From: Synechocystis sp. LKSZ1
GTDB taxonomy: Bacteria; Cyanobacteriota; Cyanobacteriia; Cyanobacteriales; Microcystaceae
NCBI RefSeq assembly: GCF_040436315.1
Contig: NZ_AP031572.1
Location: 310,001-374,000 of the forward strand
Reading direction: 5' to 3'
DNA length: 64,000 bases
Part shown: positions 1 to 8,737 of the stretch, piece by piece
Layout of the letters: each line of letters opens with the position of its first letter
How positions within the stretch are numbered: position 1 is the stretch's first letter
Position numbers and translations under genes: made by a program
Notes under the pieces: generated by a model
Seen by the model: the letters and a program-made list of their open reading frames with translations, nothing else
Database searches by the model: none
Told to the model about the DNA's origin: nothing

Positions 1-45
1 TCCCAAACTCCTTTAAAAACAAGGTGTTAAGAAAAAATTAAGATC

Positions 46-774
46 GGGGGACGAGACTTTTTTAACTCAGGGGCTGGTATTTTATCGCCTGGGGACTGTT
101 ATTGATGCACTCAGTCAAATTCTTTGCTAGGCAAGCGATTTCAGCTATTTCAGGGAGGGTTGTGCAACGATTTTTCTGAGTACTCAGTCCCTATCTTTTG
201 TAATAAAAGATACTAAATCAATGGGGTATTAGTGGAGTCTGATCTCTTATTTGCATCACCAATTTCAAGATTATCACTTTTTTGTATTAATTTACACTAT
301 TCGTTGAGACGGAAGAGAGTGGGAATCTGTAGTAACCCTTAAGCCAGCTAGATCATAATGATAGAGAGCTCTCAGTAACCCAATGTCCTCTTCAAGCAAG
401 TCAACCCGACCCGACCCTCTCAAGCCATCTATTACTCAGGCTTCCTCTGTTAATTCAAGGCTCAGAATTACACCGTTGCTGGTGGCCCTCTCCCTAGAAG
501 TTATCCACAAGTAAAAAGATGTGGTTAGCGAAGCCTGTGTTAAGAAAATTTGAAATAAAAGGATGTTTTTTGGTATTTTATGCTACATTTTCTGTGGGGA
601 TGTTTATAAATAACACCGCTTTAAGCAAGCGGTTGAGTGCATCAATTATGTGTTTATTTTTTGTCTTTAATTGGTTGCTTAAGGCTTGATAGATAAGGAG
701 AATGAGCTGAGTACAAAATACTTGTCCCTCCCTTGAGAAATACTGACCCCTCACGAAAAAAATACTCGTCCCCC
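46..774. mobile_element. MITE-like element with inverted G-rich repeat arrays
   Basis: No gene is convincing between 46 and 774. The left end reads inward as GGGGGACGAG (46-55) followed by two more copies of a G-rich unit spaced about 22 bp apart. The right end on the minus strand starts with the same decamer (774-765) and again has three G-rich units of the type GGGG..(A/G)GTATTTT. A further shared word, TTGATGCACTCA, lies at 102-113 and inverted at 634-645. Inverted arrays of transposase-binding-like repeats around a short non-coding interior suggest a non-autonomous transposon or the remnant of a larger one, of the general style of Tn7/TniA ends. I could not define exact termini or a target duplication. 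Confidence 0.45.
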
Positions 775-854
775 AGCCCAACATTAAAGTTTCTCCCTGG
801 TACCATCAGGGTTACAGCGATTGAGTGTCAGGATAATAAAAAAAATAAATCAGG

Positions 855-1622
855 ATGGACGCTCAAGTTTTTAGAGCCAAAATCAGGGTTGCTATAAGCA
901 GGAAAAGATTGTCTTCGAGTGCGATGCCCCTATCCTTTTCCCACCCTTTAATCCCTTCCCTGGCTCCTTCTCCCCAGATGTCAGACGAACCGTTCTCCCT
1001 GTGGATGGACATTAGGATTATTTTTGAACGCGATCCTGCAGCCCGAAATTGGTTGGAGGTATGCTTTTGTTACCCTGGTTTACAAGCGATCACCGCCTAT
1101 CGCCTATCCCACTGGCTCCATGCTCGAGGAATTGTGTTTATTCCCCGGTTGATTGCTCATTTTGCCCGTTTTTTCACAGGGATTGAGATTCATCCAGGTG
1201 CAAAATTGGGTAAAGGGGTTTTTATTGATCACGGGATGGGGGTCGTCATCGGAGAAACCGCCATTGTGGGGGATTACGCCGTGATTTACCAAGGCGTTAC
1301 CTTGGGCGGCACTGGCAAGGAAACGGGCAAACGTCATCCCACCCTTGGTAAGGGAGTTGTGGTAGGGACTGGGGCCATCATTCTCGGTAATATCACCATT
1401 GGCGACCAAGCTCGTATTGGTGCAGGGTCAGTGGTGTTGAGGGATGTACCGGCTAACTGTACAGCAGTCGGTATTCCCAGTCGTAATATCTGTCAGTGCA
1501 ATACCGTGGCGACTCCTTTAGAGCATGGTCAACTCCCAGATACAAATGCGTTAGCACTACAACAGTTGTTAAAACGTATCGAAGCCCTTGAACAGCAATT
1601 ACAACATTGTTTCCCGACTTGA
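855..1622 (+). CDS. nifP: Serine O-acetyltransferase, nif-linked (NifP/CysE)
   Basis: Acetylates serine with acetyl-CoA to give O-acetylserine, the precursor of cysteine; the nif-linked copy is thought to feed sulfur into nitrogenase Fe-S cluster assembly. The protein has the helical head followed by a left-handed beta-helix of hexapeptide repeats, with the family DHG motif (about residues 125-127) and the [12 protein letters not shown] acetyl-CoA loop (about 151-162). The first 50 residues are not typical of the family. The family-like part starts at MDIR (ATG at 1005), and ATG 978 is another option, so the start is uncertain; only a weak ribosome site precedes 855. It is followed by nifV on the same strand and probably belongs to the CnfR regulon. 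Confidence 0.9.
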   Translation: MDAQVFRAKIRVAISRKRLSSSAMPLSFSHPLIPSLAPSPQMSDEPFSLWMDIRIIFERDPAARNWLEVCFCYPGLQAITAYRLSHWLHARGIVFIPRLIAHFARFFTGIEIHPGAKLGKGVFIDHGMGVVIGETAIVGDYAVIYQGVTLGGTGKETGKRHPTLGKGVVVGTGAIILGNITIGDQARIGAGSVVLRDVPANCTAVGIPSRNICQCNTVATPLEHGQLPDTNALALQQLLKRIEALEQQLQHCFPT

Positions 1623-1714
1623 GAGCTAGCTTCCCTGACCAATCATCTTAATCATTTTAAGCATTTTGATTGACATCCTCTCGAACGATTCCACCTTTTC
1701 TTGGCGAGACTGCT

Positions 1715-2857
1715 ATGACTTTTGCCCATCAAATCTACATCAATGATACAACCCTCCGCGATGGTGAACAGGCGGCTGGTATCGCTTTCACAATCGCCGA
1801 AAAAGTGGCGATTGCCAAATTTCTCGATGCCATTGGAGTACAAGAATTAGAAATCGGGATTCCCGTTATGGGACAAGACGAGGCGAAAGCCATCCGGGCG
1901 ATAGTGGATTTAGGCTTAAATGCTCAACTTTTGGGCTGGAATCGGGCGCTGATTAGCGATATTCAGGCCTCCCGCCACTGTGGTCTGCAACGAGTTCATC
2001 TCTCTATCCCGGTCTCCGAACCGCAAATTGCCGTTAAGTTTCAGGGCCAAACGCCTAAAATGTTGGCTCAATTGCGGGATGCTATCCACTTTGCCCGTGA
2101 TCATGGCTTGGCTGTTAGTGTTGGCGGCGAAGATAGCTCCCGTGCGGATGAATCTTTTCTGTTAGAGGTTGCTCAACAGGCCCAGAACTGGGGCGCATTC
2201 CGCTTTCGCTTCTGTGACACGGTGGGCATTCTCGACCCGTTTACCACGTTTAACAAAGTCCATTCCCTCGTCTCCGCTCTAGACATTCCGGTGGAAATGC
2301 ACACCCATAACGATCTGGGGTTAGCCACGGCCAATGCCTTAGCAGGGGTACGAGCCGGAGCCACTTCCATTAACACCACCGTCAATGGTCTGGGGGAAAG
2401 GGCTGGTAATGCCGCATTAGAAGAAGTGGTTATGGCCCTAAAGGAAATCTACGGTTACAAAATTGGCATTAAAACCCAATCTTTTTTGGCCCTGTCCCGG
2501 TTTATTGCCAAGACCGTTAACTGTCCAGTCTCACCCTGGAAAGCGGTTGTCGGTGGTAATGCATTTGCCCATGAGTCGGGCATCCATGCCCACGGCGTTT
2601 TGCAAGACCCCAGCACCTATGAGCCCTTCGACCCCCAGGAGGTCGGGTGGGAACGCAGTTTCGTCATTGGTAAACATTCTGGTCGTCATCTCCTCAATCA
2701 AATTCTGCAGAATCATGGGTTAACGTTAGATCCTGGTAAAGATCGTTCTGTCCTTAATGCGGTGCGGGACTATGCCACCCAACTGAAACGCAGTCTGACA
2801 GTGGATGAATTTCTACAAGTAGTGGCCTTCGAGCAAGCGGGGGTTCCCTTGGCTTAA
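1715..2857 (+). CDS. nifV: Homocitrate synthase NifV
   Basis: Condenses acetyl-CoA with 2-oxoglutarate to (R)-homocitrate, the organic ligand of the nitrogenase FeMo-cofactor. The 380-residue protein shows the DRE-TIM family start (NDTTLRDGEQ near residue 10), the metal-binding HTHND motif (about 196-200) and the GIHAHG motif of the C-terminal half. ATG 1715 is chosen because family homology begins immediately there; an in-frame ATG at 1670 would add 15 unrelated residues. Homology to isopropylmalate synthase (LeuA) is expected, but the length without the LeuA regulatory domain and the nifP/nifT neighbours favour NifV. Confidence 0.95.
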   Translation: MTFAHQIYINDTTLRDGEQAAGIAFTIAEKVAIAKFLDAIGVQELEIGIPVMGQDEAKAIRAIVDLGLNAQLLGWNRALISDIQASRHCGLQRVHLSIPVSEPQIAVKFQGQTPKMLAQLRDAIHFARDHGLAVSVGGEDSSRADESFLLEVAQQAQNWGAFRFRFCDTVGILDPFTTFNKVHSLVSALDIPVEMHTHNDLGLATANALAGVRAGATSINTTVNGLGERAGNAALEEVVMALKEIYGYKIGIKTQSFLALSRFIAKTVNCPVSPWKAVVGGNAFAHESGIHAHGVLQDPSTYEPFDPQEVGWERSFVIGKHSGRHLLNQILQNHGLTLDPGKDRSVLNAVRDYATQLKRSLTVDEFLQVVAFEQAGVPLA

Positions 2858-2952
2858 CTTCTTTGTCAACGAACTGCCCTTTGTTTATTGTTTGTCTTGA
2901 CTTCCTTTGATTTTCTTTGTTCCATCAATTCCCCTTATTCGGTACTCTCACC

Positions 2953-3156
2953 ATGAAAGTAATGTTACACACCGATCGCACTGGTCAATTAATGGTCTAT
3001 GTGGCCAAAAAAGATTTGGAAGAAGTAGTCGTTCAACAAACCCAAGTTGAAGATGCTCATATCTTTACCCTTGCTAATGGTTGGGAACTATCTATCACCG
3101 GATTAACTGAACCGTTTAAGACCCCACAAACCATCCAAGCTAAACGATTAAAGTAA
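2953..3156 (+). CDS. nifT: NifT/FixU family protein
   Basis: A 67-residue protein of the small NifT/FixU family, encoded with nif genes in many diazotrophs; its exact role in nitrogenase maturation is not settled. The start MKVMLHTD, the central KKDLEE and the LANGWEL segment are typical. ATG 2953 matches the family N-terminus; an upstream in-frame ATG at 2917 would add 12 unlikely residues. In other cyanobacteria nifZ often lies between nifV and nifT. Here only 95 bp separate nifV from nifT, so nifZ is absent from this position. Confidence 0.85.
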   Translation: MKVMLHTDRTGQLMVYVAKKDLEEVVVQQTQVEDAHIFTLANGWELSITGLTEPFKTPQTIQAKRLK

Positions 3157-3210
3157 CCAAAACCTTTTTCGGTTTATTACTCTTTTTGTATTCATACTGG
3201 AGAACTTTAT

Positions 3211-3504
3211 ATGCTGGACTCTATCTCAATGCCATTTGCGTTGTTTAACCTAGAAGGCGAAGTTCTAGAATTTGACGATTTCAATCCTAATAAACCACAG
3301 TTTATTGTTTTAGGTGTAGAAGATGAACGAGTAACGATTAAACTCCCCAAACATCTAAGCAATACCCTGGTTTCACAGCTGATTCGGGTTGGGCATCGTA
3401 TTGCCTGCATTGGCAAAACCCAAATTGATCACTCTACTGGATTGATCAAAATGACAGCGCTACAACTCTGCTTACCCACATTATTAGAAGAGCATTTCCG
3501 GTAA
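3211..3504 (+). CDS. Conserved small protein of the nif segment, unknown function
   Basis: A 97-residue protein that I do not recognise. It begins 54 bp after nifT on the same strand, preceded by the purine-rich GGAGA at about 3200, so it is probably co-transcribed. It has no signal peptide or membrane segment. Alternating hydrophobic stretches and a segment of the form IGKTQIDHSTGLIKM give the look of a small beta-barrel, perhaps an OB fold; that is inference only. Position suggests an accessory nitrogen-fixation role, but nothing in the sequence proves it. Confidence 0.6.
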   Translation: MLDSISMPFALFNLEGEVLEFDDFNPNKPQFIVLGVEDERVTIKLPKHLSNTLVSQLIRVGHRIACIGKTQIDHSTGLIKMTALQLCLPTLLEEHFR

Positions 3505-3612
3505 TGCTGGTTGTTTAGCAACTTACTATTGACCTGACTGTGATTGGCTAATTCTCCAAGATAATTGGGAATGTCCATAACTCAGGCAAGGACAATTTCT
3601 TGAAACTTAGCT

Positions 3613-4587
3613 ATGAATGAGGATACCCTGGAAAATTCTGAACGGGAAAATATTCCAAAACTTAAAGCAGAAATAACCAACCTCAAATCACAAGCGGTGA
3701 CCTCTGTCGATATTCCAATTGACTGTTTGATTCCCCTCCAGCTACCGGGAAAAATGCATCAACCGCGATTGTATTTTGATCCACAGAAAATAGAACTACT
3801 CAAAGAGTCTATTCGTAAACACGGGATATTAGAACCCATTTTAGTTAGACCTCATCAAAATCGACTTTACGAAATTATTAGCGGTGAACGCCGATGGCGA
3901 TGTTGTCAGGCGTTACGCATGATGTTTATTCCGAGTATTGTTCGCTCCATGTCTGATACCATGGCCTTAGAAGCGTCTATTATTGCCCATCTGCTGAACG
4001 AAGAAATTTCGGCGATAGAGCAGACGGAAAGTATTTTGAGCCTTCTCTCTTTACAATTAAATCTTTCCTATGATGAGGTCAAAGCCTTACTCTATCAGAT
4101 TAAAAATTCACGGACACGGGGTACAGAGTTATCCCAGATTATTAACAATCGTCAGCTAGATATTATTCATACTATTCTGGCTGAATTTGGTATGAAGTTA
4201 ACCAGCTTTGTCTCTAATCGGATGCCATTGCTCAACTTAGAGCCCAGTATTATCACAGCGGTCAGAGACGGAAAACTTTCTCCCTCGAATGCAGTCTTAA
4301 TTAATCGTCAACCTAAAGAATTCCAAGCCGCTCTAATTGCTCAAGCTATCGGCAAAAGTAAAAATGAATGCATTCGGTTAATAAAATCTATCGTTATTTC
4401 AGGCTCTCCGTCAACTTCTCAGTCCTTGCCAACCCAGGAAAATAAAATTTCTGAAAAAATTTTTAATCGAATCAAATTAATTCGTCAGCGTCCCCATTTA
4501 CTGAAACGCCCTGATGTGATTCATCGATTAACACAAATTGATCACCTATTAAAGGATATTGAATTACTTTTTGATAGACCAGAATAA
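3613..4587 (+). CDS. ParB/Spo0J-like DNA-binding protein
   Basis: A 324-residue protein with the ParB N-terminal domain at about residues 35-125: the stretch on finding the neighbouring residues to try (IRKHGILEPILVRP) is followed by the GERRWRC box (about 91-97), the counterpart of the GERRxRA motif that binds CTP in ParB proteins. The middle and C-terminal parts are helical and poorly conserved. No parA lies next to it and no parS-like palindrome was seen close by, so it may be a solitary regulator or a remnant of a plasmid-type partition locus rather than the chromosomal ParB. It follows the nif genes by about 110 bp. Confidence 0.75.
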   Translation: MNEDTLENSERENIPKLKAEITNLKSQAVTSVDIPIDCLIPLQLPGKMHQPRLYFDPQKIELLKESIRKHGILEPILVRPHQNRLYEIISGERRWRCCQALRMMFIPSIVRSMSDTMALEASIIAHLLNEEISAIEQTESILSLLSLQLNLSYDEVKALLYQIKNSRTRGTELSQIINNRQLDIIHTILAEFGMKLTSFVSNRMPLLNLEPSIITAVRDGKLSPSNAVLINRQPKEFQAALIAQAIGKSKNECIRLIKSIVISGSPSTSQSLPTQENKISEKIFNRIKLIRQRPHLLKRPDVIHRLTQIDHLLKDIELLFDRPE

Positions 4588-4754
4588 AAATTCCATACAA
4601 TTTAATAGATTAATAGACCAAGATGGTTTAATTAGCCAAGGCTACCCAATTATTTCTGCAATTAATTCCCTAGATAACAGTAGGATATTGACATAGTAAG
4701 GGGAAAAGCACGAAACAATCAGGTAACCTTCGTTTCAAGGCCTCCAAAGCAATG

Positions 4755-5150
4755 TTAAGTGTTGCTTGCAATTGCATTCCAGACCATTAACACACCATCA
4801 AGCCAACTTTGAACGAAAACAAGGCGGCTTTCGGGATCGATCTCTAACAAATGATTAAAGTCAGCGTCATTAATCAAAGTGTGGTTCGAATACCCTTTTT
4901 GTGCTAAGAAACTCCAGAGGTAATCTAAAGCTTCTTCATCTAACTTAGCCGCGATAGGTGCAACCTTTTCAAAGTGGCGAAAATCAGCAAGAGAAAGTTT
5001 AGAACTAGAGCGAACACCTAGCTCAAAGCCTTCATTTTCCACTTTATGGTGTAGAACCGCTTTCTCTGTGCGTAAGCGATCTGCCAATTGAGCTTGATAA
5101 TCATCTTGAACGGATAGATTACTTGGTTTTTCTTGAAGTAACGTATTCAT
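4755..5150 (-). CDS. Unknown protein, paralogue of the 5258-5767 gene without its DNA-binding head
   Basis: A 131-residue protein of no family I can name. Its C-terminal ~95 residues align by eye with the neighbouring upstream gene (shared words include GFELG.RSSSKLS, FRHFE, DYLW.FL, SR.VF.Q.WL.GVL.VW), so the two are tandem duplicates. This copy lacks the ribbon-helix-helix segment. It lies 107 bp downstream of its paralogue on the same strand. A half-site AGTAAAC at 5183-5189, upstream of its start, resembles the palindrome in front of the paralogue and may mean shared regulation. Confidence 0.6.
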   Translation of the reverse strand: MNTLLQEKPSNLSVQDDYQAQLADRLRTEKAVLHHKVENEGFELGVRSSSKLSLADFRHFEKVAPIAAKLDEEALDYLWSFLAQKGYSNHTLINDADFNHLLEIDPESRLVFVQSWLDGVLMVWNAIASNT

Positions 5151-5257
5151 TTTCTATGCCTCCTGGCATTAATTCAAGTTAAAGTAAACGGTTGGTTGAT
5201 GAGAACAATCTCCCGCCGCTAATTTTAGTCATGTCGATTCACGACTAAGCTGATGGA

Positions 5258-5767
5258 TTAAGATTGACTTGGAAATAAGTCCACTTGCTCTTTAATGGTT
5301 TGCCATACGGATAGCACTCCTTCTAGCCAAGCCTGGGCAAAAACAATGCGACTTTGAGCGTCGGATTCTAACAAATAGGCAAAGTCAGGATCGTGGAGAC
5401 GGGCTTGTTGAGGATATGCCTTTAAATCCAAGAATGTCCAGAGATAATCCAAGACATCTTCATCTAAGTGTTTGGCGATCGGGTTAACTCGCTCGAAGTG
5501 ACGAAAATTTTCATAAGACAGTTTAGAACTAGAGCGAATCCCTAATTCAAAGCCTTCTTGCCAAACCGTATGGAGTAGAACTTGTTTTTCCGATCGTAGG
5601 CGTTCAACTAAACCATCTTGTTCAGTGAGATGATGCTTCAACTCTTGACAATGTATCGCTTGCTCTAAAGAGCGCTGGCACACTGCTGAAACATTGAAGT
5701 GTCTTTTCACCGACTGCAATCGATTAAACAAGGTGTCCGGTATTGCGATGGTGACTCTTTGACTCAT
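5258..5767 (-). CDS. Ribbon-helix-helix protein with an uncharacterised C-terminal domain
   Basis: A 169-residue protein. Residues 1-40 (MSQRVTIAIPDTLFNRLQ onward) look like a ribbon-helix-helix DNA-binding head: a short beta strand and two helices. Residues about 55-165 form a domain shared with the downstream gene and otherwise unrecognised. ATG 5767 is used because it opens the RHH strand; a more distal in-frame ATG at 5809 would fall inside the likely promoter and operator. A palindrome overlapping the -10 region (5786-5806) suggests that it represses itself. It sits between the nif genes and cnfR, transcribed towards the nif genes. Confidence 0.65.
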   Translation of the reverse strand: MSQRVTIAIPDTLFNRLQSVKRHFNVSAVCQRSLEQAIHCQELKHHLTEQDGLVERLRSEKQVLLHTVWQEGFELGIRSSSKLSYENFRHFERVNPIAKHLDEDVLDYLWTFLDLKAYPQQARLHDPDFAYLLESDAQSRIVFAQAWLEGVLSVWQTIKEQVDLFPSQS

Positions 5768-5785
5768 CGTCCCGCCCCGCAAACT

Positions 5786-5806
5786 GTTTACTCTTATACA
5801 GTAAAC
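5786..5806 (-). promoter_or_regulatory. Promoter and palindromic operator for the RHH gene
   Basis: The palindrome has arms GTTTACT (5786-5792) and AGTAAAC (5800-5806) around a 7-bp centre. Read on the minus strand it contains a -10-like TATAAG, with TTACAT 16 bp upstream as a possible -35. It lies about 20 bp before the ATG at 5767, a position suited to autorepression by the RHH protein. The arms recur in the palindrome at 6360-6372. Function is inferred from sequence only. Confidence 0.45.
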
Positions 5807-5809
5807 CAA

Positions 5810-6799
5810 AAAGTATGTAAGAAAATCAAAATAAACAATTTGTTACATAACATACAGTTTTTTGAAGGAAAAATACAGAGTTCTAGAACGTGCAGGTAAT
5901 CGATACGTAATCGTCTCTCTCTTGGGACTTGGCAAGGTTATTCTGTTTAATTCCCTGAATATTCGGTGCGGCAGAGCTCACTGACGGACGCAAGTGCCTC
6001 AAACCCTTGCTAGAACTGGGTTTGATTAAATCGATCAGTCCACAATCCCAAAATACTAAAACCCTTGTTGTATCTGGATTACGAGCGTAGTGCCAGTCAG
6101 TGTACTTGGAGATGTGTCCGGCACTCAGGCGCTAGAGAATGCGACAAGGTTAAGAATTCTAGAATTTTCAACTCGAAGGTAATAAAATTAGTTGACTTTC
6201 AAGTACAGTGAATCGTTCAAAATATTTTGCTTCAATCACGAGCTTTAGCCAGTAAAAATTGATCATGCCATACTGTTGCTACTATTGCTCATTAATACAA
6301 TAATGGGCATTTCTTTTAAAAGGAAATTGCTCGATTTATAATAAAAAATGCTTTTAAAAGTTTACAGTAAACAGTTCACATGAAAATTTAAAATTTTATT
6401 AAATTGTAAAATTCAATATATAAATCAGTAACTTAACCTGATAATGTCAGTAACTATTCCTAGTCAAACAAACGATCATGTCAAGGGTAAGTAGGGCAAA
6501 TTATATGGCCCTCAATTATTATTTCAATTCTGTTTATGTCTAGCTATACCTGTATTCAGATGGCTTAAGTAAACCTTAAAATTGACAATAATCAATTGAG
6601 AAAAATAGTGACTTTTACTTTGAGTTTTTATGACTTAAGCTAGTGATTGATCTAAGCCATTCCCCAACTACTGTTTTTGTTGAGTAGGGTAAAAACTAAG
6701 TCTTTTGCATTCACTATTTAATCTACCAATGATGCCCTTGAGAGTCTCAGCTAGGTAAAAACTGTATTGAAGTTTTTTATCTCTCACAACATTATCGTT
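5810..6799. other. Long AT-rich intergenic region upstream of cnfR
   Basis: About 990 bp lie between the divergent RHH gene and cnfR. I see no credible reading frame. The last 600 bp are strongly AT-rich, as expected for a large regulatory region. It contains the 13-bp palindrome described separately at 6360-6372 and an AGTAAAC half-site near 6565. The nitrogen-control signal for cnfR probably lies here, but I did not find a clear NtcA box. Confidence 0.4.
6360..6372. promoter_or_regulatory. Second copy of the GTTTAC palindrome
   Basis: GTTTACAGTAAAC is a perfect 13-bp palindrome with the same arms as the operator at 5786-5806, but with the arms brought together by a one-base centre. It lies about 430 bp before cnfR in AT-rich DNA. 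It may be a second binding site for the RHH protein, which would link that protein to control of cnfR. The different spacing makes this uncertain. Confidence 0.3.
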
Positions 6800-8407
6800 A
6801 TGGTTTACGCAATTAGCAATGCTTGTAATGGCTGTGGAAACTGTTCGTATGTCTGTCCTAACGGAGCAATTCAGTTAACTGATGACCAAAAAAACTATTG
6901 GATTGATCCGACATTGTGCGATGGCTGTAAATCAGAGGTGGTTCCTATCTGTGCAGAGGTTTGTGATTTTAGTTCACTGACTTCTTTACCAGCAAAGAAA
7001 GGACGTTATAAAAGCACAAAAATTCCAACAGCACTTCCTGATCTTTTTATTAATCGAAAAACAACTCCTTTTGCTTCTTCAATGGTGATCTGGGAAACCT
7101 GCAATATTCTAGCGCAACGGCATACTTTACCCTGGCTTACTGATTCAGAAGGCTATCTATATTATCATCGAACGGTTCAACGAGGAAAAGGAGAAATGCG
7201 ATTTCGGTTGACGACCAATCTCCAAGCGGCGGAGATTGTCCCGGAGCAAACTGAGGAAGCTAAAGCCGCGCTCGCCAATTTCGATATCCGTTCTACCTGC
7301 ATTCACTTAATCTTTGCTGCCCATGCGGTTGCGTCTGACCGACCGTGGCAGGAACCATTTTTGCTCAATAATCAACACATCGAGCAGTATTTAGGATTAG
7401 AGAAACGGAAAGACCTCACCAAATTAGAGAAACTCACGCTAATTAAAAAATGGATATACGAAACCTGCAGTATTTTAGTGTCAATTGATTGGCCTCGTCA
7501 GGGAAAAGTTAGTGCGTTTCATCTTGATGAGCATCCCGTTTGGTCATTGCTGGAAACACAGTATTATTTTGAAGAAGATGAGCAAGGATTTAGTCATTTA
7601 GTCGGCTTAGAGTTCACCTTGCAAGCAGGGATTTGGGTAAAGTACTTTCTGAATCAAGAAGAATACCGGAATCAAAATGCATTTTATCAATATGGCATTC
7701 TTCCAAAGTCATTACTCGCTGAAATCATGAGTAATTGGCAACAACACGAAGGGGCTATTCGTTTGCTCCTATGGCTTTTATTTAAGGTGAGATTGGGAGG
7801 TGATCAAAGGCTAAAAATTAGAACATTACTCCACATTGCTTATGGCGAAGAACGAGTGCAAGAGGCAATTAAAGTGCGTGGCAATCATAAACGACTCTTG
7901 AAAACATTTGAGAGTGATCTCGAATCCATTTATTTTTATGGACTAAAACCTCTATTTGATGAAGACACATATCCCAACGAGATTCAGCCTTTATGGGCAA
8001 GAATTGCGGCCATTCCCGATAATAGCGATGCGGCAGTAGAATTTTGGGTGGAGGATGCTAATGCAGAATATAGTTTAACCAACAATGCTCCTCGTAATAA
8101 ATGGCAACGGCTACTGAATAGTCGCCTGCAAGGGTTCGAATTACCACAGGATTGGCAACAAGGTGTTCATCGTCGCACTCCTAAACATTCTCGTTCGTTA
8201 TTTTCTCACAGCAAGAATGCTCACCAACCAACTCAACTCTCTGGCAACCAGGTGAGAATGGCGCGTCAACAACAAAATTTGACTCAGCGAGCGTTAGCCG
8301 CACGTCTTGGTAAAAGCCAAAGTTGGATTCGGGATATTGAAAAGGAGCGCTTTAAAATCAATACTGATGATCAAGTTTTGTTGCAAAAAGTGCTAGAAAT
8401 CAAATAA
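6800..8407 (+). CDS. cnfR: CnfR/PatB, ferredoxin-HTH master activator of nif genes
   Basis: A 535-residue protein of the cyanobacterial PatB/CnfR type. The N-terminus is a bacterial-ferredoxin-like domain: cysteines 9, 12, 15 and 19 in CNGCGNC...CP form the first 4Fe-4S motif, and cysteines 40, 43, 51 and 55 the second. A long central region of unknown fold follows. Residues about 482-535 are an XRE-type helix-turn-helix (VRMARQQQNLTQRALAARLG). In Leptolyngbya, CnfR activates nif genes under low oxygen, the Fe-S part presumably sensing oxygen or redox; in Anabaena, PatB is needed for diazotrophic growth. ATG 6800 begins right before the ferredoxin domain; an upstream TTG at 6767 is less likely. 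nifP, nifV and nifT nearby fit this role. Confidence 0.9.
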   Translation: MVYAISNACNGCGNCSYVCPNGAIQLTDDQKNYWIDPTLCDGCKSEVVPICAEVCDFSSLTSLPAKKGRYKSTKIPTALPDLFINRKTTPFASSMVIWETCNILAQRHTLPWLTDSEGYLYYHRTVQRGKGEMRFRLTTNLQAAEIVPEQTEEAKAALANFDIRSTCIHLIFAAHAVASDRPWQEPFLLNNQHIEQYLGLEKRKDLTKLEKLTLIKKWIYETCSILVSIDWPRQGKVSAFHLDEHPVWSLLETQYYFEEDEQGFSHLVGLEFTLQAGIWVKYFLNQEEYRNQNAFYQYGILPKSLLAEIMSNWQQHEGAIRLLLWLLFKVRLGGDQRLKIRTLLHIAYGEERVQEAIKVRGNHKRLLKTFESDLESIYFYGLKPLFDEDTYPNEIQPLWARIAAIPDNSDAAVEFWVEDANAEYSLTNNAPRNKWQRLLNSRLQGFELPQDWQQGVHRRTPKHSRSLFSHSKNAHQPTQLSGNQVRMARQQQNLTQRALAARLGKSQSWIRDIEKERFKINTDDQVLLQKVLEIK

Positions 8408-8737
8408 ATAACCTTTGAGGGGAATAAGGAGACAGAAGCCAAGCCTGTTCAGGAGTTGAGAAAATAAGAGAATGGTAGCCCAAATGACAAGCGTTTGGAA
8501 ATTGTGAACTGGTCGATTTACCGTTCTTTTATCCGAGAAGGTATCGTTCTCTGCTAGAAGAGCGATAATATGCCGAAAAGCATACTATACCGATCAGTGT
8601 ACTTTTTTATGAACTCTGCATTGCTCCAAAAGCTTTTGGATGTAATAGTCGAGCCTCACACCTTACTTCACCCCTTTCCTGGCCCTAGGGGTAGAGGCAA
8701 AAGATGCTCTGCAATTTAGAGACCTTCTACAGTGAGT
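8408..8737. other. Intergenic region at the right edge of the nif segment
   Basis: These 330 bp separate cnfR from a convergent core gene. A short frame at about 8486-8560 (NDKRLEIVNWSIYRSF...) has a faint transposase look but is too short to call. Base usage changes here: GGCC is sparse to the left and dense to the right. No clear terminator was seen. Confidence 0.3.

Noticed and set aside
501-509. Perfect DnaA box TTATCCACA
   Set aside because: A single copy without a cluster, AT-rich unwinding element or dnaA/dnaN neighbour; expected by chance, so no origin is called despite the nearby ParB-like gene.
578-784. 68-residue minus-strand frame
   Set aside because: It lies over the right repeat array of the MITE-like element and its peptide reflects the G-rich repeats; no family similarity.
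8486-8560. Short frame with transposase-like words downstream of cnfR
   Set aside because: About 24 codons only; similarity too weak for a call.
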